DNA of 64,000 bases from Marinitoga aeolica. Its GTDB lineage: Bacteria; Thermotogota; Thermotogae; Petrotogales; Petrotogaceae. The notes beneath the pieces are model-generated. The model made no database searches. It was given only the letters and a program-made list of their open reading frames with translations, and was not told the origin of the DNA. Shown here piece after piece: positions 26,121 to 34,905 of the stretch. Location: positions 1,054,001 to 1,118,000 of the forward strand of contig NZ_CP069362.1 of NCBI RefSeq assembly GCF_029910535.1, written 5' to 3'. How positions within the stretch are numbered: position 1 is the first letter of the stretch; each line of letters opens with the position of its first letter. The position numbers and the translations under genes were made by a program.

Positions 26121-26879
26121 TTATCCTCCTATTCTAAAATTTGTATTTAGATTCTTTAATAAACCAACAATTGATAATGGCGCAAGATAACTGGTTTTTG
26201 GATTTTTTGATGGGAAATTCTCAAATTCAAACTTATAATTTCCAGCTTTTGAAATTATTTCAACTGTATGTATATTTCTTTCAACTTTCGGATCTGCAAT
26301 TATTCTTACTTCAACTTTTTCAAAATTTCTTGCTGCTAAAGACAAAGTAACTGCAACATTTACATTTTTTGGAAACCTTTCAATTGCTTCAATGGAATTT
26401 CCTTCAAAAATTATTTTTTCTTCTGTTATTTCTAACCCTAAACTTTTTGGTGGTTTTCTCGTTGTTAAAGTTATTTTTTCTATCTTATCGTATATTGCAT
26501 TTATTAAATCTATTCCACCAATAGCTCCAGAAACAACATATACTTTATTATTAGTGCTGTTTAATTTTTTCACAAAATTATATCTAAAAATTTTATCTGC
26601 AAAAGCACCTGTACTCAATACTATTAAATCTTTATTCATATCAAGTATTTTTAAACCATATTCTTTTAACGCTTCAACAGACGCAACTTCAATAACATAA
26701 TCAACTTCTAAATCTTTTATCTGATTTATCTCTTTATATTCAACATTGTCAAAAATATACTTAAGCTTATCAACTTGTTCTTTGTTTTTGTCATATATAT
26801 AAGCTTTTTCAATAAAATCATACATTTCTTCTAAAATGATTTTTGCTGAATTACCTCCACCAAGAAAAAATAATTTCAT
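26121..26879 (-). CDS. nadX: L-aspartate dehydrogenase
   Basis: 252 aa. Rossmann start [18 protein letters not shown] with the NAD loop GGGNSA; the catalytic/substrate part includes [14 protein letters not shown] and the C-terminal [16 protein letters not shown]. It replaces NadB (aspartate oxidase) as source of iminoaspartate and needs no oxygen, as first shown for TM1643. First gene of the operon, GGAGG ribosome site. Confidence 0.93.
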   Translation of the reverse strand: MKLFFLGGGNSAKIILEEMYDFIEKAYIYDKNKEQVDKLKYIFDNVEYKEINQIKDLEVDYVIEVASVEALKEYGLKILDMNKDLIVLSTGAFADKIFRYNFVKKLNSTNNKVYVVSGAIGGIDLINAIYDKIEKITLTTRKPPKSLGLEITEEKIIFEGNSIEAIERFPKNVNVAVTLSLAARNFEKVEVRIIADPKVERNIHTVEIISKAGNYKFEFENFPSKNPKTSYLAPLSIVGLLKNLNTNFRIGG

Positions 26880-26908
26880 ATTATCCCTCCATTACCTTAC
26901 TTTACTTT

Positions 26909-26937
26909 ATTATACTCTTATAGTAAATAATAGTCAA
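26909..26937 (-). promoter_or_regulatory. Promoter of nadX-nadA-nadC
   Basis: TTGACT (26937-26932) and TATAAT (26914-26909) with a 17-base spacer. The spacer and -10 include a loose inverted repeat TACT-N5-AGTA, a possible NAD-repressor site (NiaR type would be expected in Thermotogota). Confidence 0.75.
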
Positions 26938-27019
26938 GAAAATAATATAAACTACAAAATCACTTAACAAATTTTATTAATATTTGAAATATTCATACAT
27001 AAATAACGTATTTTCTTTG

Positions 27020-27070
27020 TTGACATTTTTTTAATTTTAGTATATAATAAATATGAACAACTATTCATAT
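27020..27070 (+). promoter_or_regulatory. SmtB/CadC-type promoter-operator of the ArsR-family regulator
   Basis: TTGACA (27020-27025), 17 bases, TATAAT (27043-27048). Directly downstream, over the transcription start, lies ATATGAA-CAACTA-TTCATAT (27051-27070), essentially the Synechococcus smt operator half-site pattern TGAACA-N2-TATTCA. Autoregulation by the next gene is expected. Confidence 0.8.
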
Positions 27071-27089
27071 GTGAAAGATGGTGAACTAA

Positions 27090-27473
27090 ATGAGTAAAGA
27101 TAAAAATACTACAAAAGATAATATTGAAGTTTGTCAAACAATTGAAATTCATGAAGATATTATAAAAAAAGTTCATGAAAATACACCAGATGAAAACACT
27201 TTAAATAAATTAAGTGATCTATTTAAAGTTATTGGAGATAAAACACGAATGAAAATTTTATATGCTTTAATGCAGGTAGAAGAGATGTGTGTATGTGATA
27301 TATCTGTTGTTCTTAATAAAACAACTTCTGCTATTTCACATCAATTAAGGGTTTTAAGGCAAGCTGATCTTGTAAAATATCGAAAAGAAGGAAAAGTTGT
27401 TTATTATTCCTTAAATGATGAACACGTAAAAGAATTAATCGAAGTTGGATATATTCATGTAACTGAAAAATAA
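27090..27473 (+). CDS. ArsR/SmtB-family metal-sensing repressor, CadC-like
   Basis: 127 aa. Winged HTH with recognition helix TTSAISHQLRVLRQADLV. The alpha3 metal site is MCVCDI (Cys67, Cys69), and the N-terminal arm carries Cys15 and His21 (EVCQTIEIHED). That is the CadC/SmtB thiolate site for Cd, Pb or Zn. It is divergent in function but convergent in direction with the metal ATPase, which it presumably represses through the TGAA-N6-TTCA operators at 29633 and 30050. Confidence 0.92.
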   Translation: MSKDKNTTKDNIEVCQTIEIHEDIIKKVHENTPDENTLNKLSDLFKVIGDKTRMKILYALMQVEEMCVCDISVVLNKTTSAISHQLRVLRQADLVKYRKEGKVVYYSLNDEHVKELIEVGYIHVTEK

Positions 27474-27484
27474 ACTTTTTATAT

Positions 27485-27514
27485 AAAAAACACTCGCATC
27501 AACGAGTGTTTTTT
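27485..27514. terminator. Bidirectional terminator between the metal regulator and ATPase genes
   Basis: 12-bp stem AAAAAACACTCG / CGAGTGTTTTTT with a CATCAA loop; serves both convergent genes. Confidence 0.88.
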
Positions 27515-27516
27515 AT

Positions 27517-29610
27517 TTATATTATATATTTTACTCTCAATATTCTTAATGTATTAAATACTGCTATTATAGTTATTCCAACATCTGCAAAAACTGCTCC
27601 CCACATATCTGTTTTACCTAATGCACCTAAAATAAGGAATAATATTTTTACTCCAAGCACTATTGTTATATTTTGCCATGTAATCTTTAAGGTTTTTCTG
27701 GATATTTTCATTGAATCTGATAATTTAGAAATATCATCATCCATTATGACAACATCTGCTGCTTCTATTGCTGCATCTGAACCAAGACCACCCATAGCAA
27801 TACCAACATCTGCTCTGGTTAATACAGGAGCATCATTTATTCCATCTCCAACGAAAGCTGTAGAAACCCCTTCACTAAACTTTTCAAAAAAGTTAACTTT
27901 ATCTCCTGGAAGTAGCTCAGCATAATATTCATCAATTCCAATTTCTTTTGCAACTGATTGAGCAACCTTTTCACTATCTCCTGTAAGCATCACTGTTTTT
28001 TTAACTCCTAAATTTTTAAGATTTTTTATTACATCTTTTACTCCCGGTTTTATTTTATCTGATATTCCAATATAACCGGCAAATTTTCCATCAATTGCAA
28101 CAAATACTATAGTTCCGCTAAAGTTTATTTCAGGTGTTTTTATCTTAAATTTATTCATTAATTTTCTATTTCCTACAAGTATTTCTTTTCCTTCTATTTT
28201 TGCTCTTATACCATGTCCTGAAATTTCTTCATAATCTTCAATAATGTTTTTGTTTATTTCCTTTCCAAATTTTTTCTTTATCGATTCTGCAATAGGATGA
28301 TTTGAATGTTCTTCAGCATAAGCTGCTATTTTAAGTATTTCATCTTTTTTGAATCCATTAAATGTTTTTATCTCTACAACTTCAAAAACTCCTTCTGTTA
28401 ATGTTCCTGTTTTATCAAAAATAACCGTATCTAAATTTTTTAGTCGCTCCAGATAATTTCCACCTTTTACAAGAACCCCTTGTTTTGACAATGCGCCTAC
28501 ACCTGCAAAATATCCAAGAGGAATAGAAACAACAAGACCACATGGACAGGAAATAACAAGGAAAATTAAGGCTCTATATAACCATTCATTAAATGGTGCT
28601 CCTGTAATTAATGGTGGTAAAGCAGCTAATGCAATAGCTAAAAAGACTACTACTGGTGTGTAATATTTAGCGAATTTTGTAATAAGTTTTTCTGTTTTAG
28701 CTTTTTTTGCTGCTGCATTTTCAACCATATCAAGTATCTTGGATATTGTAGATTCAGAATATTCTTTTTCAACTTTCACAGTAATAAGTCCATTAAGATT
28801 TATAAACCCACTCATAACTTCATCATTTTCTTTTATGGTTCGCGGAATTGATTCTCCAGTTAATGCTGAAGTATCTACCATCGAATTTCCTTTAATAACT
28901 ATTCCGTCTAAAGGTACTCTTTCGCCAGGTTTTACTATTATTAAATCACCTTTTTCAACCTCTTCTGGTGATACTCTTATTTCTTTACCTTCTTTTAAAA
29001 GATTTGCATAATCTGGTCTTATATCCAGCAATGCTTTTATTGATTTTTTTGAATTATCTACTGCCATATCCTGTAATAATTCACCTATTTCAAAAAACAC
29101 CATAACTCCAACAGCTTCTGGAAATTCTCCTATTGAAAAAGCTCCAATTGTTGCAACACTCATTAAAAAGTTTTCATCAAAAACATTCCCTCTTATAATA
29201 TTTTTAAATGATCTTAATAATACTTTTCCACCAGAAATTAAATATGCAACTATGTATAATGTTACCTGTAACCAGAATGGTTCTTTTACAAATAAAGCTG
29301 CTATAAATACACCAAGGGCTGAAACTAATCTGATAATTTCTAGCTTTCTATTAAACTCTTCTTCTTCTTCCTCTTTATTTTTTCTTTTTCTTTCATTTTT
29401 CTCATAAACTTCTACATCTGGTTCTATTTTTTTTACTATTTTTTTTATTTCTTCTATTTTCTCTTCATCTTCTACTTTAATAGATAAAGTTTTTGTTATG
29501 AAATTAAGTTCCACACCATCTACATTATCTAAATTTTTTACAGTATCTTCTATCTTTGCAGCACAACTTGCACAATCTAACCCTTCAAGCACAAGTTCTT
29601 TTTTCTCCAT
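27517..29610 (-). CDS. cadA: Zn/Cd/Pb-transporting P1B-type ATPase
   Basis: 697 aa from ATG 29610 (GAGGAGGG ribosome site; the ORF is open 9 codons further up). The HMA domain has GLDCASCA (Cys13, Cys16), followed by an acidic/basic linker. The transmembrane metal site is SCPCG (355-357), the phosphorylation motif DKTGTLTEG has Asp399, and the C-terminal [16 protein letters not shown]-type hinge is followed by AMGGLGSDAAIE, the variant typical of Zn/Cd pumps rather than Cu pumps. It exports soft divalent metals. Its leader is unusually long and contains gene remnants. Confidence 0.93.
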   Translation of the reverse strand: MEKKELVLEGLDCASCAAKIEDTVKNLDNVDGVELNFITKTLSIKVEDEEKIEEIKKIVKKIEPDVEVYEKNERKRKNKEEEEEEFNRKLEIIRLVSALGVFIAALFVKEPFWLQVTLYIVAYLISGGKVLLRSFKNIIRGNVFDENFLMSVATIGAFSIGEFPEAVGVMVFFEIGELLQDMAVDNSKKSIKALLDIRPDYANLLKEGKEIRVSPEEVEKGDLIIVKPGERVPLDGIVIKGNSMVDTSALTGESIPRTIKENDEVMSGFINLNGLITVKVEKEYSESTISKILDMVENAAAKKAKTEKLITKFAKYYTPVVVFLAIALAALPPLITGAPFNEWLYRALIFLVISCPCGLVVSIPLGYFAGVGALSKQGVLVKGGNYLERLKNLDTVIFDKTGTLTEGVFEVVEIKTFNGFKKDEILKIAAYAEEHSNHPIAESIKKKFGKEINKNIIEDYEEISGHGIRAKIEGKEILVGNRKLMNKFKIKTPEINFSGTIVFVAIDGKFAGYIGISDKIKPGVKDVIKNLKNLGVKKTVMLTGDSEKVAQSVAKEIGIDEYYAELLPGDKVNFFEKFSEGVSTAFVGDGINDAPVLTRADVGIAMGGLGSDAAIEAADVVIMDDDISKLSDSMKISRKTLKITWQNITIVLGVKILFLILGALGKTDMWGAVFADVGITIIAVFNTLRILRVKYII

Positions 29611-29632
29611 TTTAATCCCTCCTCTATATTTG

Positions 29633-29658
29633 AACATTTGAATATTAATTCAAATGTT
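29633..29658. promoter_or_regulatory. Metal-regulator operator next to the cadA ribosome site
   Basis: Perfect inverted repeat with 11-bp arms AACATTTGAAT / ATTCAAATGTT and ATTA spacer, containing TGAA-N6-TTCA. It sits 23 bases before the cadA start codon with no clear promoter at that position. Confidence 0.75.
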
Positions 29659-29728
29659 GGTTTTTTTAAAAGGGATGATTTACTCCCCTTTTATTTTTCT
29701 ATATACAAAATCAAGAATATTTTTTATA

Positions 29729-29809
29729 TTATTTCCATTTAATGATATCACTATGAGTTTCTTTAACTTCACAAATATCCATATCTTTTTCATATTCTAT
29801 AGTATTCAT
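29729..29809 (-). pseudogene. Truncated CadC-like regulator N-terminus
   Basis: A 26-codon frame from ATG 29809 with a good ribosome site (GTGGAGATGAT). Its peptide DICEVKETHSDIIK matches the metal-binding arm of the regulator at 27090 (EVCQTIEIHEDIIKK). It stops before any HTH. Probably a relic of a second cadC in this operon. Confidence 0.45.
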
Positions 29810-29831
29810 AATTAATCATCTCCACTTTATC

Positions 29832-30014
29832 TTAAAATGAATATTCTTTGAATATTCCTAAACTTCTGATTTGTAAATTTAATTCTAATCTTAATTTGGT
29901 ATTGTATTTTTCTGCTGTATTATAGGCATCAAATACTTCTCTTTAGATAAATCTTATCTGAAAAACCAACCAAAGATAAAATCAATACCACCAATACTAT
30001 AAACTTTTTTTCAT
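29832..30014 (-). pseudogene. Frameshifted small secreted-protein gene
   Basis: From ATG 30014 the reading MKKS stops at once. Shifting one base in the A7 run gives a normal signal peptide (KKFIVLVVLILSLVGFS), and a second shift gives REVFDAYNTAEKYNTKLRL to a stop at 29832. Two disruptions indicate a decayed gene in the cadA leader. The family was not recognised. Confidence 0.5.
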
Positions 30015-30049
30015 ACTCAAACCTTCGTTAATTTTATTTTTATTTGAAT

Positions 30050-30100
30050 AATTGAATTATTATTCAATTATATTATAACAAAAATCATTTATAAAGTCAA
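30050..30100 (-). promoter_or_regulatory. Promoter and operator of the cadA transcript
   Basis: Minus strand TTGACT (30100-30095), 17 bases, TATAAT (30077-30072), then inverted repeat AATTGAAT-TATT-ATTCAATT (30050-30069) with the TGAA-N6-TTCA core over the start site. It gives a leader of about 450 bases before cadA. Confidence 0.75.
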
Positions 30101-30144
30101 CTCTATGCGTTTATTTAGGGTGTATTTTTTATTTCTTTGATGAA

Positions 30145-30363
30145 ATGTATTTACCTAATGGAATATTTGGTTATGGATCTAATACATTTAATTACTGGAT
30201 TAAATTATATTCTACATCAAATATCACACCGATAAAAATTAATAGATGGAATGAATTTTCGTCGATTTTAAAAAATAGAAATTATGCAGAAATTATAATA
30301 GAAGATATATGGAACAACACAAAAAAATATAAATTTATTTTAGTTAATACAAATGAACTATAA
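30145..30363 (+). CDS. Hypothetical protein, possibly a gene fragment
   Basis: A 72-codon frame with ordinary composition (WIKLYSTSNITPIKINRW ... FILVNTNEL) that ends at a good terminator. No ribosome site precedes the ATG, and the frame is open further upstream, so it may be the tail of a lost gene. No family recognised. Confidence 0.35.
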   Translation: MYLPNGIFGYGSNTFNYWIKLYSTSNITPIKINRWNEFSSILKNRNYAEIIIEDIWNNTKKYKFILVNTNEL

Positions 30364-30394
30364 AAAATATAGCTGGAAATCCAGCTATATTTTA
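30364..30394. terminator. Bidirectional terminator
   Basis: 13-bp stem AAAATATAGCTGG / CCAGCTATATTTT with AAAT loop, at the ends of the convergent genes 30145 and 30385. Confidence 0.85.
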
Positions 30395-30573
30395 TTTAGT
30401 AATTCTTCAACAGTATCTGCTGAAATTACTTCACCGTCTTTTTTTATAAAAACTTTTGAGTGACATATCTCACATTCATCAAGACAGTTAGCTACAAAAT
30501 ATTCTATATTTTTACTTTCTAAATATTCTACAACTTTTTCTGTTCCTTTGTTGTGTTTACATAATTCTACCAT
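30385..30573 (-). CDS. DUF1450-like small Cys-rich protein (YuzB type)
   Basis: 62 aa with a thioredoxin/ferredoxin-like outline: Cys5, then NCLDECEIC and FIKKDGEVISADTVEELLNKI, which match the DUF1450 pattern (C-x-x-x-C-x-x-C and a final V/I-A-x-T-x-E-E-L). Role unknown; four cysteines may bind metal or a cluster. The leader has AACCCCATATAGGAGGGG, which contains the ribosome site and resembles a G/C metal-sensor box. Confidence 0.75.
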   Translation of the reverse strand: MVELCKHNKGTEKVVEYLESKNIEYFVANCLDECEICHSKVFIKKDGEVISADTVEELLNKI

Positions 30574-30652
30574 CTTTATACCTCCCCTCCTATATGGGGT
30601 TATATTTTTATTATATTCTATAAACTTTAAATATTTTTGAAATTATAATAAC

Positions 30653-30686
30653 AAAACCCCTCAAAAAAATATTCGAGGGGTTTTTG
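30653..30686. terminator. Terminator of copB-type ATPase gene
   Basis: Stem AAAACCCCTC / GAGGGGTTTT with A/T-rich loop and T-runs on both strands. Confidence 0.8.
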
Positions 30687-30688
30687 TT

Positions 30689-32755
30689 TTAGTGTTCTAA
30701 TTTCAATAATTTTGCATTTATTGCAACTATAACTGTACTTAAAGACATAAATACAGCACCTACTGCTGGACTTAAAAGAATTCCCCACTTATACAAAACA
30801 CCCGCTGCAAGAGGTATAGCTATAGCATTATAGCCTGTTGCCCATAATAAATTTTCTATCATTTTTTTATACGTATTTTTAGCAAGACCTATTATTGAAA
30901 CAACATCTCTTGGATCGCTTCTAACTAATATTATATCCGCAGATTCAACTGCAACATCTGTACCTGCTCCAATTGCTATACCAACATCCGCTTGAACCAA
31001 AGCAGGTGCATCGTTTACTCCATCTCCAGTCATTGCAACAACTAAATTTCGGGATTGAATTTCCTTTATCTTTTGTGATTTTTCATGCGGTAAAACCTCT
31101 GCAAAGTATTCATCAAGTTCTAATTCTTCAGCAACCCATTTTGCTACCTGTTTATTGTCACCTGTTAACATCATACACTTTATACCCATTTCTTTCAATT
31201 TTGCTATTGCTTCTTTTGATTCTGGTCTTATAATATCGGCAAGACCAATTGCTCCTTTTAATTCAGAATCTATCAATACATAAACTACTGTTTTTCCTGC
31301 TGATAACATTTCATTTATTTTTTCATTTTCAATTTTTATATTTTTTTCCCTCAAATATCCAGGACTAACTACCATAACATGTTTTCCATTTACATTACCT
31401 TCAGCTCCTTTTCCCGGAATGGCTCTGAAGTTTTCTACCTTCATTGGATTTTCAGCAGATTTTGCAATAGATTTCGCAATTGGATGTTCTGAATGTGCTT
31501 CAACTGAGGCAGCATAATTTAAAATATCTTCTTCATTTATATCATTTGAAAGATTAACTACATCAGTTACACCAAATTTTCCCATTGTCAAGGTACCAGT
31601 TTTATCAAACACTATAGCCTGAATATTTCTTGCTCTTTCAAAAGCTACACGATCTCTAATAAGTAATCCATTTTTTGCTGATATTGCTGTTGAAACTGCA
31701 ACAACTAATGGAACTGCCAGCCCCAGTGCATGAGGACAAGTTATTACCATAACTGTAACTGTTCTTTCAAGAGCAAAAACAAAGCTTTTTTCCATTAGCC
31801 ACGTCCAGATGAAAAACGTTATTGCACCGCCTGATAATGCAATAAAAGTTAACCATACTGCTGCACGATTAGCGAGATCCTGTGTTTTAGATTTGCTTTC
31901 CTGTGCTTCTTTTACAAGCTCAATTACCTGAGAAAGATATGAATCTTTTCCTGTATTTTTAACTTTTACTTTTAATGAACCTTCACCATTTATTGAACCA
32001 CCAATTACAAGATCATTTTTCTTTTTTGATACAGGTTTACTTTCACCTGTTAACATTGATTCATTTAATGAACTTTCTCCCTCTATTATAATACCATCGG
32101 CAGGAACTTTTTCACCTGGTTTTACAACAACAATATCCCCTGTTTTCAATTCTTCAAGAGGAATATCCATTAACGAACCATCTGGCATAAGTTTATGAGC
32201 ATCTGAAGGCATCAATTTTGCTAATTCTTCTAATGCACGTGAAGCTCCCATTACTGATCTCATTTCAATCCAGTGACCAAGCAACATAATATCAATTAAT
32301 GTTGCTAATTCCCAGAAAAATATACCTCCTTCTAAACCAAAAACAACCACACTACTATATACATACGCTGTACTAATTGCAACTGCTATCAAAGTCATCA
32401 TTCCGGGTTTTTTACCTTTGACTTCTTCATAAAAACCTTTTAAAAACGGATAACCACCATAAAAATAGATAAAAGTTGAAATAGCAAAAAGTACATACAA
32501 ATCTCCTGGAAAAGATAGCAACTTTTCGAGTCCAAGTAATTTCTGAACCAATGGAGATAATATTAAAACTGGAATTGTTAAAATTAATGATATCCAAAAA
32601 CGTTTTTTAAAATCTTCAACCATCTGAGCATGATGACTGTGATGATCGTGATGTTCATGATTATGTTTCATTGAATGATCATGATGTTCTGAATGTTCAT
32701 CTTTCATATTATGATTATGATGATCATGACTCATATTCATTCCCTCTTTATCCAT
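30689..32755 (-). CDS. copB: CopB-type copper P1B-ATPase with His-rich N-terminus
   Basis: 688 aa from ATG 32755 after GGGGGGAA; an internal ATG at codon 6 or 8 with its own GAGGG is an alternative. The N-terminus (first 45 residues) is packed with His and Met and replaces an HMA domain. The membrane motif is ITCPHAL (CPH at 340-342), the mark of the CopB/P1B-3 class. Catalytic Asp384 is in FDKTGTLTMG, and TGDGVNDAPALVQADVG follows. Predicted to export copper, possibly Cu(II) or Ag. Separate from the copA operon 9 kb away. Confidence 0.92.
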   Translation of the reverse strand: MDKEGMNMSHDHHNHNMKDEHSEHHDHSMKHNHEHHDHHSHHAQMVEDFKKRFWISLILTIPVLILSPLVQKLLGLEKLLSFPGDLYVLFAISTFIYFYGGYPFLKGFYEEVKGKKPGMMTLIAVAISTAYVYSSVVVFGLEGGIFFWELATLIDIMLLGHWIEMRSVMGASRALEELAKLMPSDAHKLMPDGSLMDIPLEELKTGDIVVVKPGEKVPADGIIIEGESSLNESMLTGESKPVSKKKNDLVIGGSINGEGSLKVKVKNTGKDSYLSQVIELVKEAQESKSKTQDLANRAAVWLTFIALSGGAITFFIWTWLMEKSFVFALERTVTVMVITCPHALGLAVPLVVAVSTAISAKNGLLIRDRVAFERARNIQAIVFDKTGTLTMGKFGVTDVVNLSNDINEEDILNYAASVEAHSEHPIAKSIAKSAENPMKVENFRAIPGKGAEGNVNGKHVMVVSPGYLREKNIKIENEKINEMLSAGKTVVYVLIDSELKGAIGLADIIRPESKEAIAKLKEMGIKCMMLTGDNKQVAKWVAEELELDEYFAEVLPHEKSQKIKEIQSRNLVVAMTGDGVNDAPALVQADVGIAIGAGTDVAVESADIILVRSDPRDVVSIIGLAKNTYKKMIENLLWATGYNAIAIPLAAGVLYKWGILLSPAVGAVFMSLSTVIVAINAKLLKLEH

Positions 32756-32823
32756 ATATTTCCCCCCTCTTTTTTCAAAAAATTAATGACATATTGAAAA
32801 TTTCCAGATGTCATATTATCTTT

Positions 32824-34026
32824 TTAATGATTTCCTGTTGTAGGTAGTTTATAAACAGGGTATGTTAAAGAATATCCTGCTATCCTTCCTATAATCCTTG
32901 GTATATCAGTATTATCATAAAAACCTTTAAAATTCTCTGCTCCAGAACCAAAAGCATAAACAGCAACTGGAGCACCTGTGTGATCAAAAGTAGTCCAACC
33001 AATATGTGCTTTTCTACTAACTACTCTACCAATAGCATTTGAAAATGCATAATAGGAACCAGCCTGTTCTTTAACAAGCGTATCAAAATATTCCATATCC
33101 TCATTTGTTAAATCAATATTATAATATTTTTTTACTAATTCTTTTACTTTATTTTTATCATTATTTGCTTGTTTAGATATAAAATCTGTATTTTTAGTAA
33201 AATTCCTACCATTTCAACATCAAAATAATATCCACCTGTTGAAAGGTCTAATCCACCCGTTTCATGATCTGCTGTTATTACCACTAATGTATCAGGATTA
33301 TTTTTTACAAAATCCATTACAACATTGAATGCTTTTTCAAATTCTAAAACTTCTTTCCATACACCATATGGATCATTTCCGTGTGCTTCCCAATCTATTT
33401 GTGATCCTTCAACCATTAAGAAAAAAGGACTATTATCTTTTGATAAAACTTCAAGAGCTTTTTTTGTCATATCAGCTAACATAGGCTCTTTAACTCTATC
33501 TGATGCAGCCGGAAGATGACTATAGTTAAATAATCCTAAAACTTTATTTCCATTATAATTCATCAATTCTTCTTTAGTTGTAATATAATCAAATCCTTTT
33601 TCTTGTGCTAATTTTATTAAATCTTTTCCATCTTTTCGTGTTGATACATGTCCATATACAGCTCCTGGTGTAGCATGCGTAATTCTTGATGTGGATAAAC
33701 TCCAATTTTTACTCCATTTTGAGCTGCAATTTCAGCAATTGTTGGGACAATTGTTCCATCTGGTAACATTCCTATCATTCCATTATTTGTTTTAAACCCA
33801 GAAAATAAAGCTGTTCCAGCTGCTGCTGAATCTGTTACATTACTATTAGCAGAGTTACAAGACCTATATTTTGAGTTTTCATAAAATTCATTAATCGGCC
33901 TTCTAAATAACTTGCAAGCATAACTTGATTTATTCCCATTCCATCACCAATCATGTAAATAACATTTTTCACAGAAAAACTTAACAATGTTAACAATAAA
34001 AAAATGAGTATAAAAACTTTCTTCAT
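32824..34026 (-). pseudogene. Alkaline phosphatase (PhoA family), broken by at least three frameshifts
   Basis: Pieces in successive frames reconstruct one secreted phosphatase: a signal peptide and VIYMIGDGMGINQVMLASY (from 34026), then SNVTDSAAAGTALFSG with the nucleophile serine, ITHATPGAVYGHVSTR, EGSQIDWEAHGND, VITADHETGG and KAHIGWTTFDHTG up to 32824. Frames change near 33850, 33685 and 33195. The active-site residues themselves persist, so decay is recent or the breaks are sequencing errors. The ribosome site is an odd G8 run (34037-34044 region). Confidence 0.85.
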
Positions 34027-34136
34027 AATATAACCCCCCCGTATATGATTCGGTACTTATTATTATATCATATTATATAATTTTTATCAAATATTATTCA
34101 AAAAATTTTAATAAATGAAGTAATATCGGCAAAATA

Positions 34137-34190
34137 GTAAAGTTGCAATATTTTTATTTTTATCCAGATATTTATCTTTTACATATTCAA
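34137..34190 (-). pseudogene. Short relic of an RND permease gene
   Basis: About 50 bases closely matching the RND gene at 35495-35545 on the same strand (shared AAAGTTGCAATATTTTT and CAGATATTTATCTTTTA). No open frame of length. Left from a duplication. Confidence 0.5.
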
Positions 34191-34267
34191 TTTTATTTTG
34201 CATCTTATTTTAAAAGTTTTATTTTCGAGTTATAATATAATTAAAATAATAAGGAAAGGGTGTTTTT

Positions 34268-34870
34268 ATGAATACATCAAAAAAATATGATAATGTAGCA
34301 AAGTGGTATGACTATTTTGAAGGATATATTGAAAAAAAGTTATTTTCGAACTTTAGAAAAAAATTATTTGAAAATATTGATGGAAAATTTCTGGAATTAG
34401 GTGTTGGAACAGGTAAAAATCTACTATATTATCCAGAAAATTTTGAGGGATATGCAATTGATTTCAGTAAAAAAATGATTGAAATAGCTAAAAAACGAAA
34501 AAATCAATTAGGATTTAAAAATATAGAAATTTTACAGATGGATATTGAAAATCTTCAATTTGAGGATAATACTTTTGATACGGTTTTTTCTTCATTTGTA
34601 TTTTGTACAGTTCCAGATCCCATTAAAGGTTTAAAAGAAGCCAGAAGAGTGTTAAAAAACACAGGTAAAGCAGTTTTTTTAGAACATATGAAAAGTGCTA
34701 GTTTTATAAATAATATATTTTTATATATGATGAATCCATTTACAAAATTGCTTCTTGGAACGTCAATGATTAGAGAAACAGAAAAAAATATTGAAAAATC
34801 TGGATTTAAAATTGAAAAGACATATTATTTATACAAAGATATTGTCAGATTAATTATAGCAAGAAAATAA
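34268..34870 (+). CDS. Class I SAM-dependent methyltransferase (UbiE/PmtA-like)
   Basis: 200 aa. Motif I LELGVGTGKNLLYYP, motif II AIDFSKKMIEIAKKR, then DTVFSSFVFCTVPDP and EARRVLKNTGKAVFLEHMKS, as in UbiE/phospholipid methyltransferases of Methyltransf_11. Substrate not determinable. Own terminator; AAGGAAAGGG ribosome site. Confidence 0.88.
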   Translation: MNTSKKYDNVAKWYDYFEGYIEKKLFSNFRKKLFENIDGKFLELGVGTGKNLLYYPENFEGYAIDFSKKMIEIAKKRKNQLGFKNIEILQMDIENLQFEDNTFDTVFSSFVFCTVPDPIKGLKEARRVLKNTGKAVFLEHMKSASFINNIFLYMMNPFTKLLLGTSMIRETEKNIEKSGFKIEKTYYLYKDIVRLIIARK

Positions 34871-34872
34871 TT

Positions 34873-34905
34873 AATATGTCCCCGTAAAGGGGACATATTT
34901 TATTT
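34873..34905. terminator. Bidirectional terminator
   Basis: 11-bp stem AATATGTCCCC / GGGGACATATT, GTAAA loop, between the methyltransferase and the convergent RND gene. Confidence 0.88.

Noticed and set aside
29659-29695. Terminator for cadA leader transcript
   Set aside because: The AAAAGGG/CCCTTTT hairpin has its T-run only in the plus direction, where no upstream gene is evident; it cannot be assigned.
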